64,000 nt of DNA from contig CM077115.1 in assembly GCA_039619475.1 (NCBI GenBank), positions 140,256,172-140,320,171 of the forward strand, given 5' to 3'. Under the pieces are notes generated by a model. It was not told where the DNA came from, did no database searches, and saw only the letters and a list, made by a program, of their open reading frames with translations. Every line of letters begins with the position of its first letter. Positions within the stretch are counted from its first letter, which is position 1. Below are positions 35,580-46,539 of this stretch, one piece after another. The position numbers and the translations under genes are program-made. This DNA is from Icerya purchasi. Lineage: Eukaryota > Arthropoda > Insecta > Hemiptera > Monophlebidae.

Positions 35580-35744
35580 TATAGTATAAAAAATAAATGC
35601 TAAAATAACAAACTAATACGTAAGTAACAAAATTAATATAAGAATATCAAACTTGTTATCTTAGATAACAAGTTTGATATTCTTATATTAATTTTGTTAC
35701 TTACGTATTAGTTTGTTATTTTAGCATTTATTTTTTATACTATA
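35580..35744. repeat. Perfect foldback: 82-bp arms, 1-base spacer
   Basis: The arm 35580-35661 is repeated as its exact reverse complement at 35663-35744, with a single T between. The arms start TATAGTATAAAAAATAAATG at the outer edges. No coding content. The outer heptamer TATAGTA is shared with foldbacks at 53139 and 55273. Confidence 0.95.
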
Positions 35745-35816
35745 GTTACTAACAAACAGGATGATAAAATATTCTTTAATCAATATTATATATTCTTGAA
35801 GCATTTTTTTTTGACA

Positions 35817-36760
35817 TTTTTATGTCTTTGCTTTGACACATAAACTTGAAAAGCGTTACGAAATGGAAGCGTCACGAAATGGACCGTCACGGAAAATCGT
35901 TACGAAAATTTTGTCTTTACTTGGGTGCGATTGATTACTAATATTATGTCTATGTCTCTTCTTTGGCACATAAACTTTAAAAGAGTTACGAAATAAAATG
36001 GCGCGCCATAAATATTGAATCCGAATTGATGCATTGTGCCTACGAGGGTCACGCAGAGAGTAAGGTTCCAAAACCCGTCGCGTTGGGGTAATAATGAACG
36101 AAAATTAAATTTAAAACTTACATTTTATTGCTTGAACATTTTACAAAGTTTTTGATATAAGAACCACCAACTTTTCAACACTTACCCTATAACATTTTCC
36201 GTCCGGTCCAGTGACTCGATATTTTTAAGCAATTCGTCGTCCTCCCGATATATATATATATTTGTTGTTTTAATTGAGAAAATAAAGCGTTATCATTTGG
36301 GCAAGGTCCGAACTGTAGTCAATTGACAACTCGGCGGTAAGTTCTTGGGTAATGTTCGCTGTGAATTGCCGTACATTGTCATGCAACAGTTGAATTGCTT
36401 TTTAAATTTTTATCTCTCTCCTTAAATTGATGAGTGTTTCCAGTAGTTTAGGCCGTTAATGATCTGTCCACGCTCCATGAATTCCAATAAAATAATGTGA
36501 TTCCTTTGTTATCTCAAAACATCAACATTAGATGGATTTTCTATAAGATTAAACTAATAACGGCGTAATAACCAAACTAGTCTCGTTTTAAAGGTAAAAC
36601 TATTACATTTAATAATTTTTTGTTGCACAGTGGGAGAGAATGACGTTTTTTTATGTCTTTACATTAGCACATAAACTCGAAAAGCGTTACGAAATGAAGC
36701 GTCACAGAAAAGCGTTACGAAAATTTCATGTATTTACTTAGATACGACTGATTACTAATA
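35817..36760. repeat. Dispersed direct repeats around 'aaaagcgttacgaaat'
   Basis: A block at 35817-35945 ('tatgtcttt', 'cacataaact', 'aaaagcgttacgaaat', 'gattactaata') recurs at about 36645-36760 and, in shorter form, at 35946-36002. The two longer blocks flank a mariner fossil. They could be short LTR-like direct repeats or pieces of one unknown repeat family. Confidence 0.6.
36165..36540 (-). pseudogene. Mariner transposase fossil
   Basis: The minus strand reads LLEFMERGQIINGLNYWKHS (about 36492-36435), then AIQLLHDNVRQFTANITQEL (about 36400-36341) with the second catalytic D in HDN, then DYSSDLAQ (decayed YSPDLAP). N-terminal and terminal-repeat sequences are not recognised. Confidence 0.75.
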
Positions 36761-37853
36761 AGAGAGCATTTAATGAGACCGATTTCCCACATACACGAGT
36801 GTGCATTCAACAGAAGTAGGTTAAAGTGTTTCCTATAACGACTTGTAAAGACCTGTGAAGATTGTAGGTTCGTGTATTTCACACGTCATTTCCTTAATAT
36901 TACCACCGCTAATGATAATGATGTAAATAAGGAACCTTGTGCTAGCGGTAATTAGTTGTTAAATGTATATTTTTGCGCATACGTTGCGATATAATATGTA
37001 TAAAGGAAATCACAGGTTGCACGGCGACATTCTCATGTCGACGAAGGCCGTGAAGCGAACGACATTCTATTGTCGGTGGATGCCTGAATGGCTGTACAAA
37101 GCCCACTTTTAAGGGAAAACATGAAAATGTCTCACTGTATTGCGGACTTGTACGCAAGCTGATTTCAACGATTCTGGAACAAGTAGATAGTAGTCTTTAA
37201 GCATCAACAAAATAAACGAAAAAAATTGCTATGAAATAACTAAAGTAGCACCCCCAGTTTTTAGAAAGCTAATGAGATAGGGAACTAATTTATGTTTTTG
37301 TAATGTCAGTTACAATTTTCGGAAAATTTGAAATAAAAGCAAACTGAAAAGCACTTCAAAGACATTTGGTTATTTCCTCTCCTCTTCCATCAGTATCATC
37401 TGACGACTTTATTTTTATAATTTTTGGCATCGATGATAATCGGTGATTCTTAAGTTATACTTTGTATTGAAAATAATTTTAACTGTGATTTATGCACATA
37501 ATTCCAAAAGTATTTAATATACGTACTCCCAAGTAATAGAATTTATTTGATAGTTTTGACATTTTTAAACCTTCTGATTAAAATTACATATATTATATTA
37601 TGTTTGTATGAAATCTTAATAAGTTATTTAATGATATAGCATGTTTTTACAGAAATAGGTAGAACAAATTTATATTTGAGTGACTCAAAAATATAGAAAC
37701 CCAAAAACAAAAAAAAAAAAATAAAATTCATTTAAGTGAAATCATGTCACTCTATCTCTATTAATAAACATGCACTCAACCTAACTTCCTAGTCTGTTAT
37801 AAGAAAACATATCTACTAATACAGCCGCCATTGATGATCAGAAAAATTTATAA
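36761..37853. other. Spacer with no recognised feature
   Basis: The part 36780-37200 is less AT-rich than its surroundings and non-repetitive within the window, but no coherent frame is visible on either strand. The rest is AT-rich. Confidence 0.4.
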
Positions 37854-37857
37854 TTAA

Positions 37858-39352
37858 CCCTAGAGTAGTCGCACCTTTCCGTGAAACGTGAGTGATCGCA
37901 AGGAGAGCATTTTACTGTCCATACTTACAATGATCTTTTTTTGCAAATAATAATTAAATAAATTTACAATGATTTTAAAAGGATAGAATATGAACTATCA
38001 GAAAAAGTAACATTTATTAAGATTTTATATTTAGTTTTAGAAAAATAAAATGCTTTGGGAAATCTTAGGTAAAATTTCTTGAATTTTATCAACATTTTTT
38101 ACTTAACTTAAATAAATGTTTTCATCATCTACGATATATATTTCAGCAAAACAGTCCTGACACATATACATACAATGTTTGTTGCACAGTAACTTTGCGC
38201 ATCTATTCCACCCTTTCTTGGTCTTTCTATTTTTCTTGGACGGACATACTGCACATATACCTTCTTTACTCGAGAGTATATTTTGATGTTCCGATGGCAC
38301 AAATCGGGCGATTTGGTTTTCAGCTGTTTTTGCAACGTGTTTACATCGGATCTTCTAATTATATGTGGTCTGGTCATAGCCAGAGCAATTTCTTTCCAAA
38401 ACATTCGTCGTAATAATAAGTGATCAGTATTTTTATTTGTATATTATTTGACTATTTATGTTGGCAATATTCGGAATTAAGAAAAAACAATCTCATCGGC
38501 TATCTGCGGGTCATTCTATCCACAGAATATTCTTATTTCATTTGATCGACTACATCAATTCCGCCTTTAGTCCCATTGTAATATGTTATGATTTTTGGTT
38601 TCTTAGCAGCACCGGTAGTTTCAATGATCTCATTATTATGGTGTAAAGTTGACAATAGTAGAACTATTTTTTTTGTAGGATATTAGAACCTATTTTTTTT
38701 TTTTTATTATATGGGTTCGAAGTCAGCACTGACCCAACTACATGAGCTTAGATCATCTACTCAAATTCTGAGGCGATCGGTGATAGAGTGTATAAAGGAA
38801 AGTAGGAGGGGAATAACGGCTAAAAATGGGAAGGAAATGATATTGAACTTTCTTCTCACCAAATTCGAACATTGTATTCGGCTTAACTTTATTTTTAGTA
38901 GTTAGAAATCAAGGTGGGATTTCTTTTGTTTTTTCGTCACGTGTCACTTACCTAAAAAGATATAAAATAAACTACACAAAACAAAAATAAAAAAAAACTT
39001 CCAATAATTAATCAAAACAAACCGAATATCAATATTATTATGATATTTACATCAAAACAATATTATACACAATGAAAACTAGTAATATTTCAACTATAGT
39101 AAAAGACCAGACACACAAATTTTACTTATGTGAGGCAGTCAGCAATATTCTACCAAACGCGACACACCAACAATAATCGTTGTCTCTTGCAGTCACTCGC
39201 ACGCTGAATTTCTTAAGATTTTTAAAACAAGGAAGTGTGATATGGGGGGGGGGGCTACTAGGACGCTTTATCTTGGCAAATGCATCGTGTACATAAAAGC
39301 ACGATTTTTTTGCCATGGGCGGCAAAATGTTTATAGCGTGAGCACTCTAGAG
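37858..39352 (-). mobile_element. piggyBac-like element, internally deleted, TTAA-flanked
   Basis: The left end is CCCTAGAGTAGTCGCACC directly after TTAA (37854-37857); the reversed right end is CTCTAGAGTGCTC directly after TTAA (39353-39356). TTAA duplication and CCYTAGA-type ends are the signature of piggyBac elements. The minus strand keeps the C-terminal part of the transposase. At about 1.5 kb it is far shorter than autonomous members. Confidence 0.88.
38103..38650 (-). pseudogene. piggyBac transposase C-terminal pseudogene
   Basis: The minus strand reads KKPKIITYYNGTKGGIDVVD then QMK, a stop, EYSVDRMTRR, a stop, PMRLFFLIPNIANINSQIIY (about 38590-38440). These are the block with the last catalytic Asp (GGIDVVDQM) and the following helix of piggyBac transposases. 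It continues with EIALAMTRPHIIRR and ends in the cysteine-rich C-terminal domain CAVCPSKKNRKTKKGWNRC...LCNKHCMYMCQDC before a stop at 38103. Stops and a frameshift disable it. The N-terminal half is absent. Confidence 0.85.
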
Positions 39353-39743
39353 TTAACTCGTACTTTTGATACAGTAAAAGTTACTATAAAATTGTCAGTT
39401 CTTTATACAATTTCAGAATGCAAATTAAAACCTACTATTAATAATCATATATACACTTCAATATAAAAATCAATCTGTTAACAATAAAAGAAAACAATAT
39501 TTAGAATATAAACAGCTTCTAACTTCCAACTAATTTAAGAAATGATGGTACCACAAACTACAATTTGTATTCTATTTGTTATGTATTATAAAAAAAGGCT
39601 AAGCCGAACAAAGTTTAATTTGTCCTTTTTAAAAGTACAGTTTAAACTTTTGTCTTTTGGCTGCTTAAAAATTGAATAAAGCTTAAGCTTTAGACTTTTA
39701 GCTGATGGAAACTTAAATATAGCTTTTGAATTGAGCTTGTGAT

Positions 39744-40316
39744 CAGGGCTTGAAAGCCAGCCGAAAGCCAAAAGCTAAAAGCTGAAAGCTGAAAGCCAAT
39801 CATTTTTAGATGTCATAAGCTTAATCCAAAAGCCATATTTAAATTTCCATAAGCTAAAAGCCTAAAGCTTAAGCTATATTCAAAATTTAAACAGTCGAAA
39901 GCTGAAAGCTTAAGCTGTATTTCTAGAAAAGCTAAATTAATCTTTATATTCGGCTTAAGCTTTTTTTTTTTAAATTTCTTGATTTTGCATTTTTGACATA
40001 ATTATTCGCGTAAGAAATTGTTTTTAAAAACTTTTATTATTGTGCGTAAAGAAAAAAGTTGAAGTTTCAATAGTAATGCTAAATAGTTTGATGCATGGTA
40101 ATTAGTAAATGATTTTAATTATCTTGTATTGAAATTCATTTCGTAAGCCGAAAGCTGAAAGCTTAAGCCGTATTTTAAATTTAAACAGCCAAAAGCCGAA
40201 AGCCTAAGCCATATTTCAAATTCAAACAGTCAAAAGCCAAAAGCTTAAGCTGTATTTATCAAGGACATAAGCCGTATTAAGTTTAAGCCGTATTATTATT
40301 CAGCTTTCAAGCCCTG
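39744..40316 (+). mobile_element. hAT-type element, 573 bp, copy 1 of a tandem pair
   Basis: Starts CAGGGCTTGAAAGCCAGCC and ends CTTTCAAGCCCTG, with identical octamers cttgtgat at 39736-39743 and 40317-40324. Its subterminal parts are packed with AAAGCY hexamers (aaagctgaaagct, aaagccaaaagct), likely transposase-binding repeats. No coding frame. Confidence 0.9.
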
Positions 40317-40324
40317 CTTGTGAT

Positions 40325-41190
40325 CACAGCTTGAAAGCCAGCCGAGAGCTAAAAGCTAAAAGCAGAAAGCCAGCCGAGAGCTAAAAGCTAAAAGTGGAAA
40401 GCTAGCCGAGAGCTAAAAGCTAAAAGCTGAAAGCCAATCATTTTTAGAGTTCATATGCTTTATCCAAAAGCAATATTTAAATTTCCATAAGCTAAAAGCC
40501 TAAAGCTTAAGCTATATTCAAAATTTAAATAGCCGAAAGACGAAAGCTTAAGCTGTATTTTTAAAAAAGCTAAATTAAGCTTTATATTCAGTTTAAGCGT
40601 TTTTTAAAAATACATGCAGGGCTTAAAAACTCGAATGTAAATTTGATCTATCTGACAACACTGTCCGTTTATTTTTCAAATTTATTGGCTGAAGTGCTTA
40701 CTTCTTCTTACTTCTTTTAGACTATCATTAATGAAATAAGTGTACAGCATTGTCAGATAGATCAAATTTTCATTTGAATTTTCAAGCCCTGATACTATTT
40801 CTACAAATAAAAATTAGTTGATGAATCAAAATATTTCTGATATCAGTGTTTTAAAAATATAGAATTTCTTGATTTTGCATTTTTGGCATAATTATTTACA
40901 TAAGCAATTGTTTTTAATAACTTTTATTTTTGTACGTAAAGAAAAAAGCTGAAGTTTCAATAATAATGCTTAATAGTTTGATGCATAGTAATTAGTAAAT
41001 GATTTTAATTAACTTCTATTGTAATTCATTTTGTAAGTCGAAAGCTGAAGGTTTAAGCCGTATTTTAAATTTAAACAGCCAAAAGCCAAAAGCCTAAGCC
41101 ATATTTCAAATGTGAACAGGCAAAAGTTGAACGCTTAGGCTGTATTTTTCAAGGACATAAGCCGTATTATTATTCAGCTTTCAAACCTTG
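40325..41190 (+). mobile_element. hAT-type element, copy 2 of the tandem pair
   Basis: Begins CACAGCTTGAAAGCCAGCC immediately after the shared octamer cttgtgat and ends CTTTCAAACCTTG before cttgcgac (41191-41198). Apart from an internal MITE (40617-40791) it matches copy 1 along its length. A segment near its left end is triplicated (the phrase gccgagagctaaaagct). Confidence 0.85.
40617..40791. mobile_element. Small palindromic MITE inside copy 2
   Basis: The ends CAGGGCTTAAAAACTCGAAT and, reversed, CAGGGCTTGAAAATTCAAAT continue into inverted 'aaatttgatctatctgac', so the terminal repeats are about 48 bp. The first 12 bases agree with the host element's own terminus apart from one position. 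I could not assign a clean TSD. Confidence 0.75.
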
Positions 41191-41720
41191 CTTGCGACAT
41201 CCAAAAAAATGATTGGCTTTTAGCTTTAAGCTTTTGGCTTTCGGCTGACTTTCAAGCCCCGATTCCCAGTATGTAATATGTAAAATTCCCCATATTATAT
41301 AATACGCAGATTTTTCATGCAAGAATGAAAATATTAAATACTATAAATTACCTAATAATTTCATATATTTTTGAAAAGTAATGTAATTGTCTGTTTATCA
41401 ATTCAGACGTACTACAAAATTAAAATAAGTTCAGTTGCAAAATATTTAAGAAATAAAAAATTATCACTACACATTTTAAAAAACTTATTCTAACAATATG
41501 TTATAACATTAATGACTACATCAGTCTACAATGAGATTTAATGTTTATTCACTTAGATTTTAATATTTTATTTTTTATTACTTCCATACATTTTATTTAA
41601 CAATGTTAAATTTTTTACACAAACAATGCTTTTTTCCAAGTTATAGTTTAAATAAATCATCCTACAAATGCAGTGTTATCTAAAGTGATTCGTTAATTCA
41701 ATATATTTCTTATTTATGTG

Positions 41721-42010
41721 CATGGGCGGCGCCAGCGCTTTAAGGGAGCCCCCCCCCCCCTGGAGCCTTGAAACTTTTTAATCAACTGGCCATGATGAGT
41801 ATTCATAGACGTGTAATCATGGACAATTTGAAAGACTTTTATAATAAAGTAGTAGAACAATTTGCCAAAAACCCACGCGAAAATTATGTTTTAATTAAGA
41901 TTTCATTCTTGTTTAGTAAAATATTAAGCCGTTACAACTTATACAATTTATTTTTCCTATAACTCATATCCTCTTTCTATCATCTTTTCCCCCAGCTGAC
42001 GGTGCCCTTG
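41721..42010 (+). mobile_element. hAT MITE retaining a transposase C-terminal segment, 290 bp
   Basis: Same family as 30748 and 60988. The left end is CATGGGCGGCGCCA; the right end is GACGGTGCCCTTG. The flanking octamers tttatgtg and gctatgtg agree at 6 of 8. Unlike the other copies it keeps an open stretch at 41768-41960 reading KLFNQLAMMSIHRRVIMDNL then KDFYNKVVEQFAKNPRENY, which resembles the hAT C-terminal dimerisation region ('L.NLA.MSIHR'). Confidence 0.8.
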
Positions 42011-43556
42011 GCTATGTGATTGGTCCGCTGTTCAAAAACAAAACTGGTGGGAAACAGGATCAAGTTTAAAAACGTCCGGACCATTAGTTTTGTAGAAAAG
42101 GTAAAACAGTTTTTGAATAAACAGATTCTTGTAAAAAATGTTTATTTTGGATGTAATTTAAAAATTTTGAGTGTAAGTAATTAAAGTATGAAAATTAAAA
42201 AATACAAAACAAAAAAAAAAACATTGAAACATTAAAAACTTAATATTTTTAAAAAATCCTTCAAAAACCTCCAATTTTACTTCACAATTTTTTCTCAAAA
42301 TAAATTTTTTTGCACATTCATCAAACATAACCCATTTAAACGATTCTTGGTTATTAGTAATATTGAGTAAGTTTTGTGAAATACCTTTCAGTAGCACTTT
42401 TTGAACATATAGAAAACATGAAAGCATTTTTTATGCCCCAAAAAAATAATTATTCCAACTGTTTTCAGAAAATTTAAGTTTATTGAAATTTCTTTCACTC
42501 TACGTATGGATAACATAATTCAATTCAGATTGAATCTTTGCAAATCATAAAATTCAGCAAAGATTTGGTTCTCTATTAAAAATCGTCAATATTCATATTT
42601 AGCATAAAAAATAAAAACATAAATATAGTTGGGAGAAAAGGTTGAAATATTTTTTTCAGAAAATCTATGCTGCACTAATAATGTTGAATATCCCCCCCCC
42701 CCCAAATGTAAACTTTTTTCGACATGGAATTATTGATACATAAGATCCTAAAAGAGAAACAAAAATATTAAATATCTTTGATTAATTTGATTCGAAAAGA
42801 AGGGAAAACAATTTTGAAGTAGAATCCCTGAAAACTAATTTCTAGCGCCACTATTGTTGCAGCGGGTTCTGTTAAAGTAAAATATTTCAAAACAATAAAT
42901 GCTGAAGTTATAAATACAGGTTTATGACAGTGCAGTGAAATCGAAAAGATGTTACACTGCTTAATTCCCACCGTTGACAAACCCACAAAAAAAAAAAAAA
43001 AAAAAAAAAATTAAAAACCCTGTGTAATTTTTTTTCACTGAAACAAATTCTTGAAATAAAATTTATGATGGCCTATTTTTAGTTTCAGAAACGCAGTTCA
43101 GATCATTAACTATTAGATAACTGACTCGATGAAAAAATAAGATTTTTTTATATTACTCCAGCATAATATTTCGCAAGCTATGAACTTTCCCGGCTGCTGT
43201 GGCCCATTTATTAAATCTTTTGCTCAGCGTTTTTTTACTGTTTTTTTTTTTTTTTTGTTTAGAAAACTTTTGTTTGAATTCGTATGCTGGCATCCATTTA
43301 ATTTTTCAAACCTAAGGAATCATTTTATAGTTTCTTCATTACAATCTTAGTCCCGTTGAGACAATTGTTTGTTCCCTGATATGATTTTTAAGCGAATAAA
43401 ATTTTTTGTACTGGTACCGAGCAAATTTATTCATTTTTCACTTGTAGTAAGTAGAACTTTTCCCGGCCTCTATATTTGTATGCTGCTTTAAGTCTATTAA
43501 ATTTTCAAAAAAAGTTCCTTCATATGACTTTTTATTTCTCAAAGAGATAAACGCAA
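42011..43556. other. AT-rich spacer before the intact mariner
   Basis: Homopolymer runs (C-run near 42692-42704, A-run at 42986-43010, T-run near 43240-43256) and no supported gene. Confidence 0.5.
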
Positions 43557-43558
43557 TA

Positions 43559-44880
43559 TACACCCTGTCAAGAAAGTATCGGGAATTGTTAAATAAAATG
43601 AACAATTTTTAATTTTCATCCAAATTTATTTTGTCACCTTCAAAATAACATCCATTCGAAGCGATGCACATATGCCAACGCTTTTTCCACTCGGCAAAGC
43701 ACTTCTGATAGGCGGTTTCCGGGATGGCCTTTAGCTCTCGCGTCGCATTCGTCTTGATGTCATCAATCGATTCGAAGCGCATTCCCCGTAGCAGAAATTT
43801 GAGTTTTGAGAATAGGAAGAAGTCGCAGGGTGCTAAATCTGGTGAATACGGCGGTTGTTCGATGATATTTACCGAGTGTTTGGCCAAAAACTCATTCACA
43901 ATTATGGCTTTGTGAGACGGCGCATTATCGTGATGGAGAATCCAAGAATTGTCGACCCACAAATCGTTACGTTTACGACGGATAGCCTCTCTCAAACGTC
44001 TCAAAACACTTAAGTAAAACTCTTTGGTGACTGTCTGTCCGGCTGGCACATATTCATAGTGTACCACGCCTCGAATATCGAAGAAAACAATCAACATGAT
44101 CTTCACTTTCGATCGGCTTTGGCGAGGTTTTTTCGGCTTTGGCGCGCCAATTGGCCGCCATTCGGACGATTGCTGGTTCGTAAGCGTGTCGTACTCGTAC
44201 ACCCATGTCTCGTCACCAGTAATTATCTTTTCCAAGAAGGTAGGATCCAAATTGGCTCGATCCAGCATGTCTGCAGCTACCTGTTCTCGGTACTTTTTTT
44301 GAAAGAAATTCAGGTCTTTCGGAACAAGCCGAGCCGCAACGCGTTGCATACCCAATTTTTCGTGCACAATCGTACGTACGCTCTCGTGTGACATGCCCAA
44401 TCCATGAGCCATCTCTCTCAAGCTCACATGACAATTTTCAGCAACGATTTCCTTGATTTTATCGACGTTATCATCGGTCACACTCGTTGAAGGCCGTCCA
44501 GAGCGAGGCATGTCTTCGACCGTCTCCCGACCATCCTTGAACGCTCTGTACCACTCGTAAACCCGCGTTTTTGATAAAGCAGATCCACCAAAAGCCTTCT
44601 GTAACATTTTCAGTGTATCGGCACAAGAAATTTCGTTCGAAACACAGAATTTAACACAAGTACGTTGTTCAATATTTTCACTCATTGTAAAACTTCGACA
44701 AAACCTTCAAGGTCGACTGATTTTAACAGCTGCTGTAAACACACTGGTTGACAGATCGCGCTAAAAATAGGCATCATAATACAAAACAGTTGTACCAACC
44801 TGGAAAAAAAAAATTATCTGCCTAGCTATTACCCGGGAGATTTAAATTGATAATTCCCGATACTTTCTTGACAGGGTGTA
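43559..44880 (-). mobile_element. Structurally complete mariner, 1322 bp
   Basis: Terminal inverted repeats begin TACACCCTGTCAAGAAAGTA and are identical for the first 29 bp. TA duplications lie at 43557-43558 and 44881-44882. Between them is one uninterrupted transposase gene. Complete ends, identical repeats and an open gene suggest a recent insertion. Confidence 0.96.
43609..44685 (-). CDS. Mariner transposase, intact, 358 aa
   Basis: A DD34D transposase that would cut and paste the element by binding its terminal repeats. The N-terminal half (residues 1-115) holds two helix-turn-helix domains, with SALSKTRVYEWYRAFKDGRE and the GRPS linker (63-66). The catalytic aspartates are D158 (ITGDETW), D253 (HHDNAPSH) and D288 (SPDLAPCDFF), with 34 residues between the last two. 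YSPDLAP (280-286) is intact. The family WVPHEL-type motif is RLVPKDL here (119-125). Length is within the usual 340-360 aa. The ATG lies about 195 bp inside the element's 5' end. No stops or frame breaks. Activity cannot be judged from sequence alone, but every recognisable essential motif is present. Confidence 0.97.
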   Translation of the reverse strand: MSENIEQRTCVKFCVSNEISCADTLKMLQKAFGGSALSKTRVYEWYRAFKDGRETVEDMPRSGRPSTSVTDDNVDKIKEIVAENCHVSLREMAHGLGMSHESVRTIVHEKLGMQRVAARLVPKDLNFFQKKYREQVAADMLDRANLDPTFLEKIITGDETWVYEYDTLTNQQSSEWRPIGAPKPKKPRQSRSKVKIMLIVFFDIRGVVHYEYVPAGQTVTKEFYLSVLRRLREAIRRKRNDLWVDNSWILHHDNAPSHKAIIVNEFLAKHSVNIIEQPPYSPDLAPCDFFLFSKLKFLLRGMRFESIDDIKTNATRELKAIPETAYQKCFAEWKKRWHMCIASNGCYFEGDKINLDEN

Positions 44881-44882
44881 TA

Positions 44883-46300
44883 CCAAGTCTGTCGGTTTGA
44901 ATTGTGATTCTGCAGATTTAGAATAAAGGAAAATTCTTCTCGCACTAAGTTAATGTCTATATAGTTGACGAGCTCAAAAACAAATAAATAAATGAAACAA
45001 TTTATAGCGTAAAAAATCTCGAATGAAATGTTAGATGATAAGATTTTTCGATTTTCAGCTTTTAACTCTTCGGTAGGCAAATATTAATTAATAAGAAAAA
45101 TAACGAATAGATTAGAAAAACGCGTAAATAACAAACACTTAAAATGAATATAAAAATAATTACACGCGTCAGAAGTGTCTTCGGAAATGTACCACCTTCA
45201 ACCGGAACGAAAAAAAAAAGGACGAATGAAGTAGGATACAGTTTGAAATCGCGATTACGATGTTGTCTCACGGAGAAATAATCACTGATAACTGAAAACC
45301 CCTGCCGGTCTGAAAAATATCTGTTAATCAAAACACGAATGGATCAAAAATTCTCATAAAGGCACGTTTAGAAGAGAAATTAATCGAAATATTGCCTTCT
45401 CTCCTACGATGATATTAACCGACGGCTTACACAAGAACATGCTCATTTCGACATCGCACAAAAATTTCAAAATAGTTCGCCTAATTTAAATTTTATTTTT
45501 TAGCTAATTTTTCGCGCGTTAAAATATTTAATAAAGAGAAATTTAAAAAAAATATAAAAATAGTAAGTTAATAATAACAAATATAATAAACAATTATAAC
45601 AAACTAATAAGATAAATTTAAATTAAAAATTTGAACAATGAGGGGAACAAATTATAAAAAATGCTAAACAGAAAGGAAAAAAAAAATGAAGCGGGCAATT
45701 GGTGAATGTAAAATTGTAGCTAAAATTGTTTATTTACTTTAATTTTACAACTATTATAATTTACGATACTTAAATTGCAGCCTTTTCTATTCTAAAATCA
45801 AATAACTTTAGGATTTTTTGTTATTATTTATAACATACGCCGTATTATCTGTTGTGATTGTGATCATGCATAGTCAAATGCGTCGTGATCTTAATAAATT
45901 ATTAACATTGTTTATGTTTGTATTACTATAATTAGTGACTTTGCAGTAGTTTACCATTTCGTCATTATATCAAATGTTAATTAAATGTATTTTTCAGCAG
46001 TGATCCGTATAATGGTACTTTTTTATTTAAAATAATAATTAATTACTCAGCATTGCGTGAAATGTTCTTTATAGGGGAAAATACATATATATATTTCGAA
46101 TGTACTGTTCGTCGTAATAGTACAAAATAAACTTAGAAAAAGTTTTGCGATTTGCTAAAAGAAAATTAAAATGCAACTGCGTTCTCTTTAATTCTTATTT
46201 TATTATGGTCTTTTTCTTTGTTTTCTTCGGAATAGGTTTTTTTTTTCTTTTTTTTTCTTCTTTTTTTTAACGCGCGTTTTTCTTGGCGGAAGGAGATATA
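44883..46300. other. AT-rich spacer with no gene seen
   Basis: No supported feature; T-rich run at about 46230-46268. Confidence 0.5.
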
Positions 46301-46539
46301 TTTATCAGTCATGACGGGAGTGGATATTTTAAAAACTCGCCAAACCTTATCAAAATGGAAGAAACAAGAAAAAAAAAATTTGTCGAAATCCTTTTCACAT
46401 ATTAAAGATTCCCTTTTTGTACGTCATACTTTTGTACTCTGTGCTAGTCGAAAGGTCAAACAGACCACACAGAGATATATAGACAGGCGCAGTCGAAGGA
46501 AAATCTTAAAAGCGATCTTTATAGGATTTTATTTAAACG

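Larger units (their letters stand above)
39590..41261 (-). mobile_element. Older inverted copy of a CAGGGCTTGAAAG hAT family, split by its own kind
   Basis: On the minus strand the terminus at 41261 (GGGGCTTGAAAGTCAGCC) continues to 41191 and resumes at 39743, running to about 39590 with the family phrases 'tttaagtttcc', 'aaagcttaagc', 'cggctta'. The break is at CTTGCGAC / CTTGTGAT, where two same-family copies in plus orientation are inserted. Its far end is lost. Confidence 0.75.

Noticed and set aside
38458..38646. Plus-strand frame opposite the piggyBac pseudogene
   Set aside because: The minus strand carries the conserved GGIDVVDQM block, so the plus frame is its shadow.
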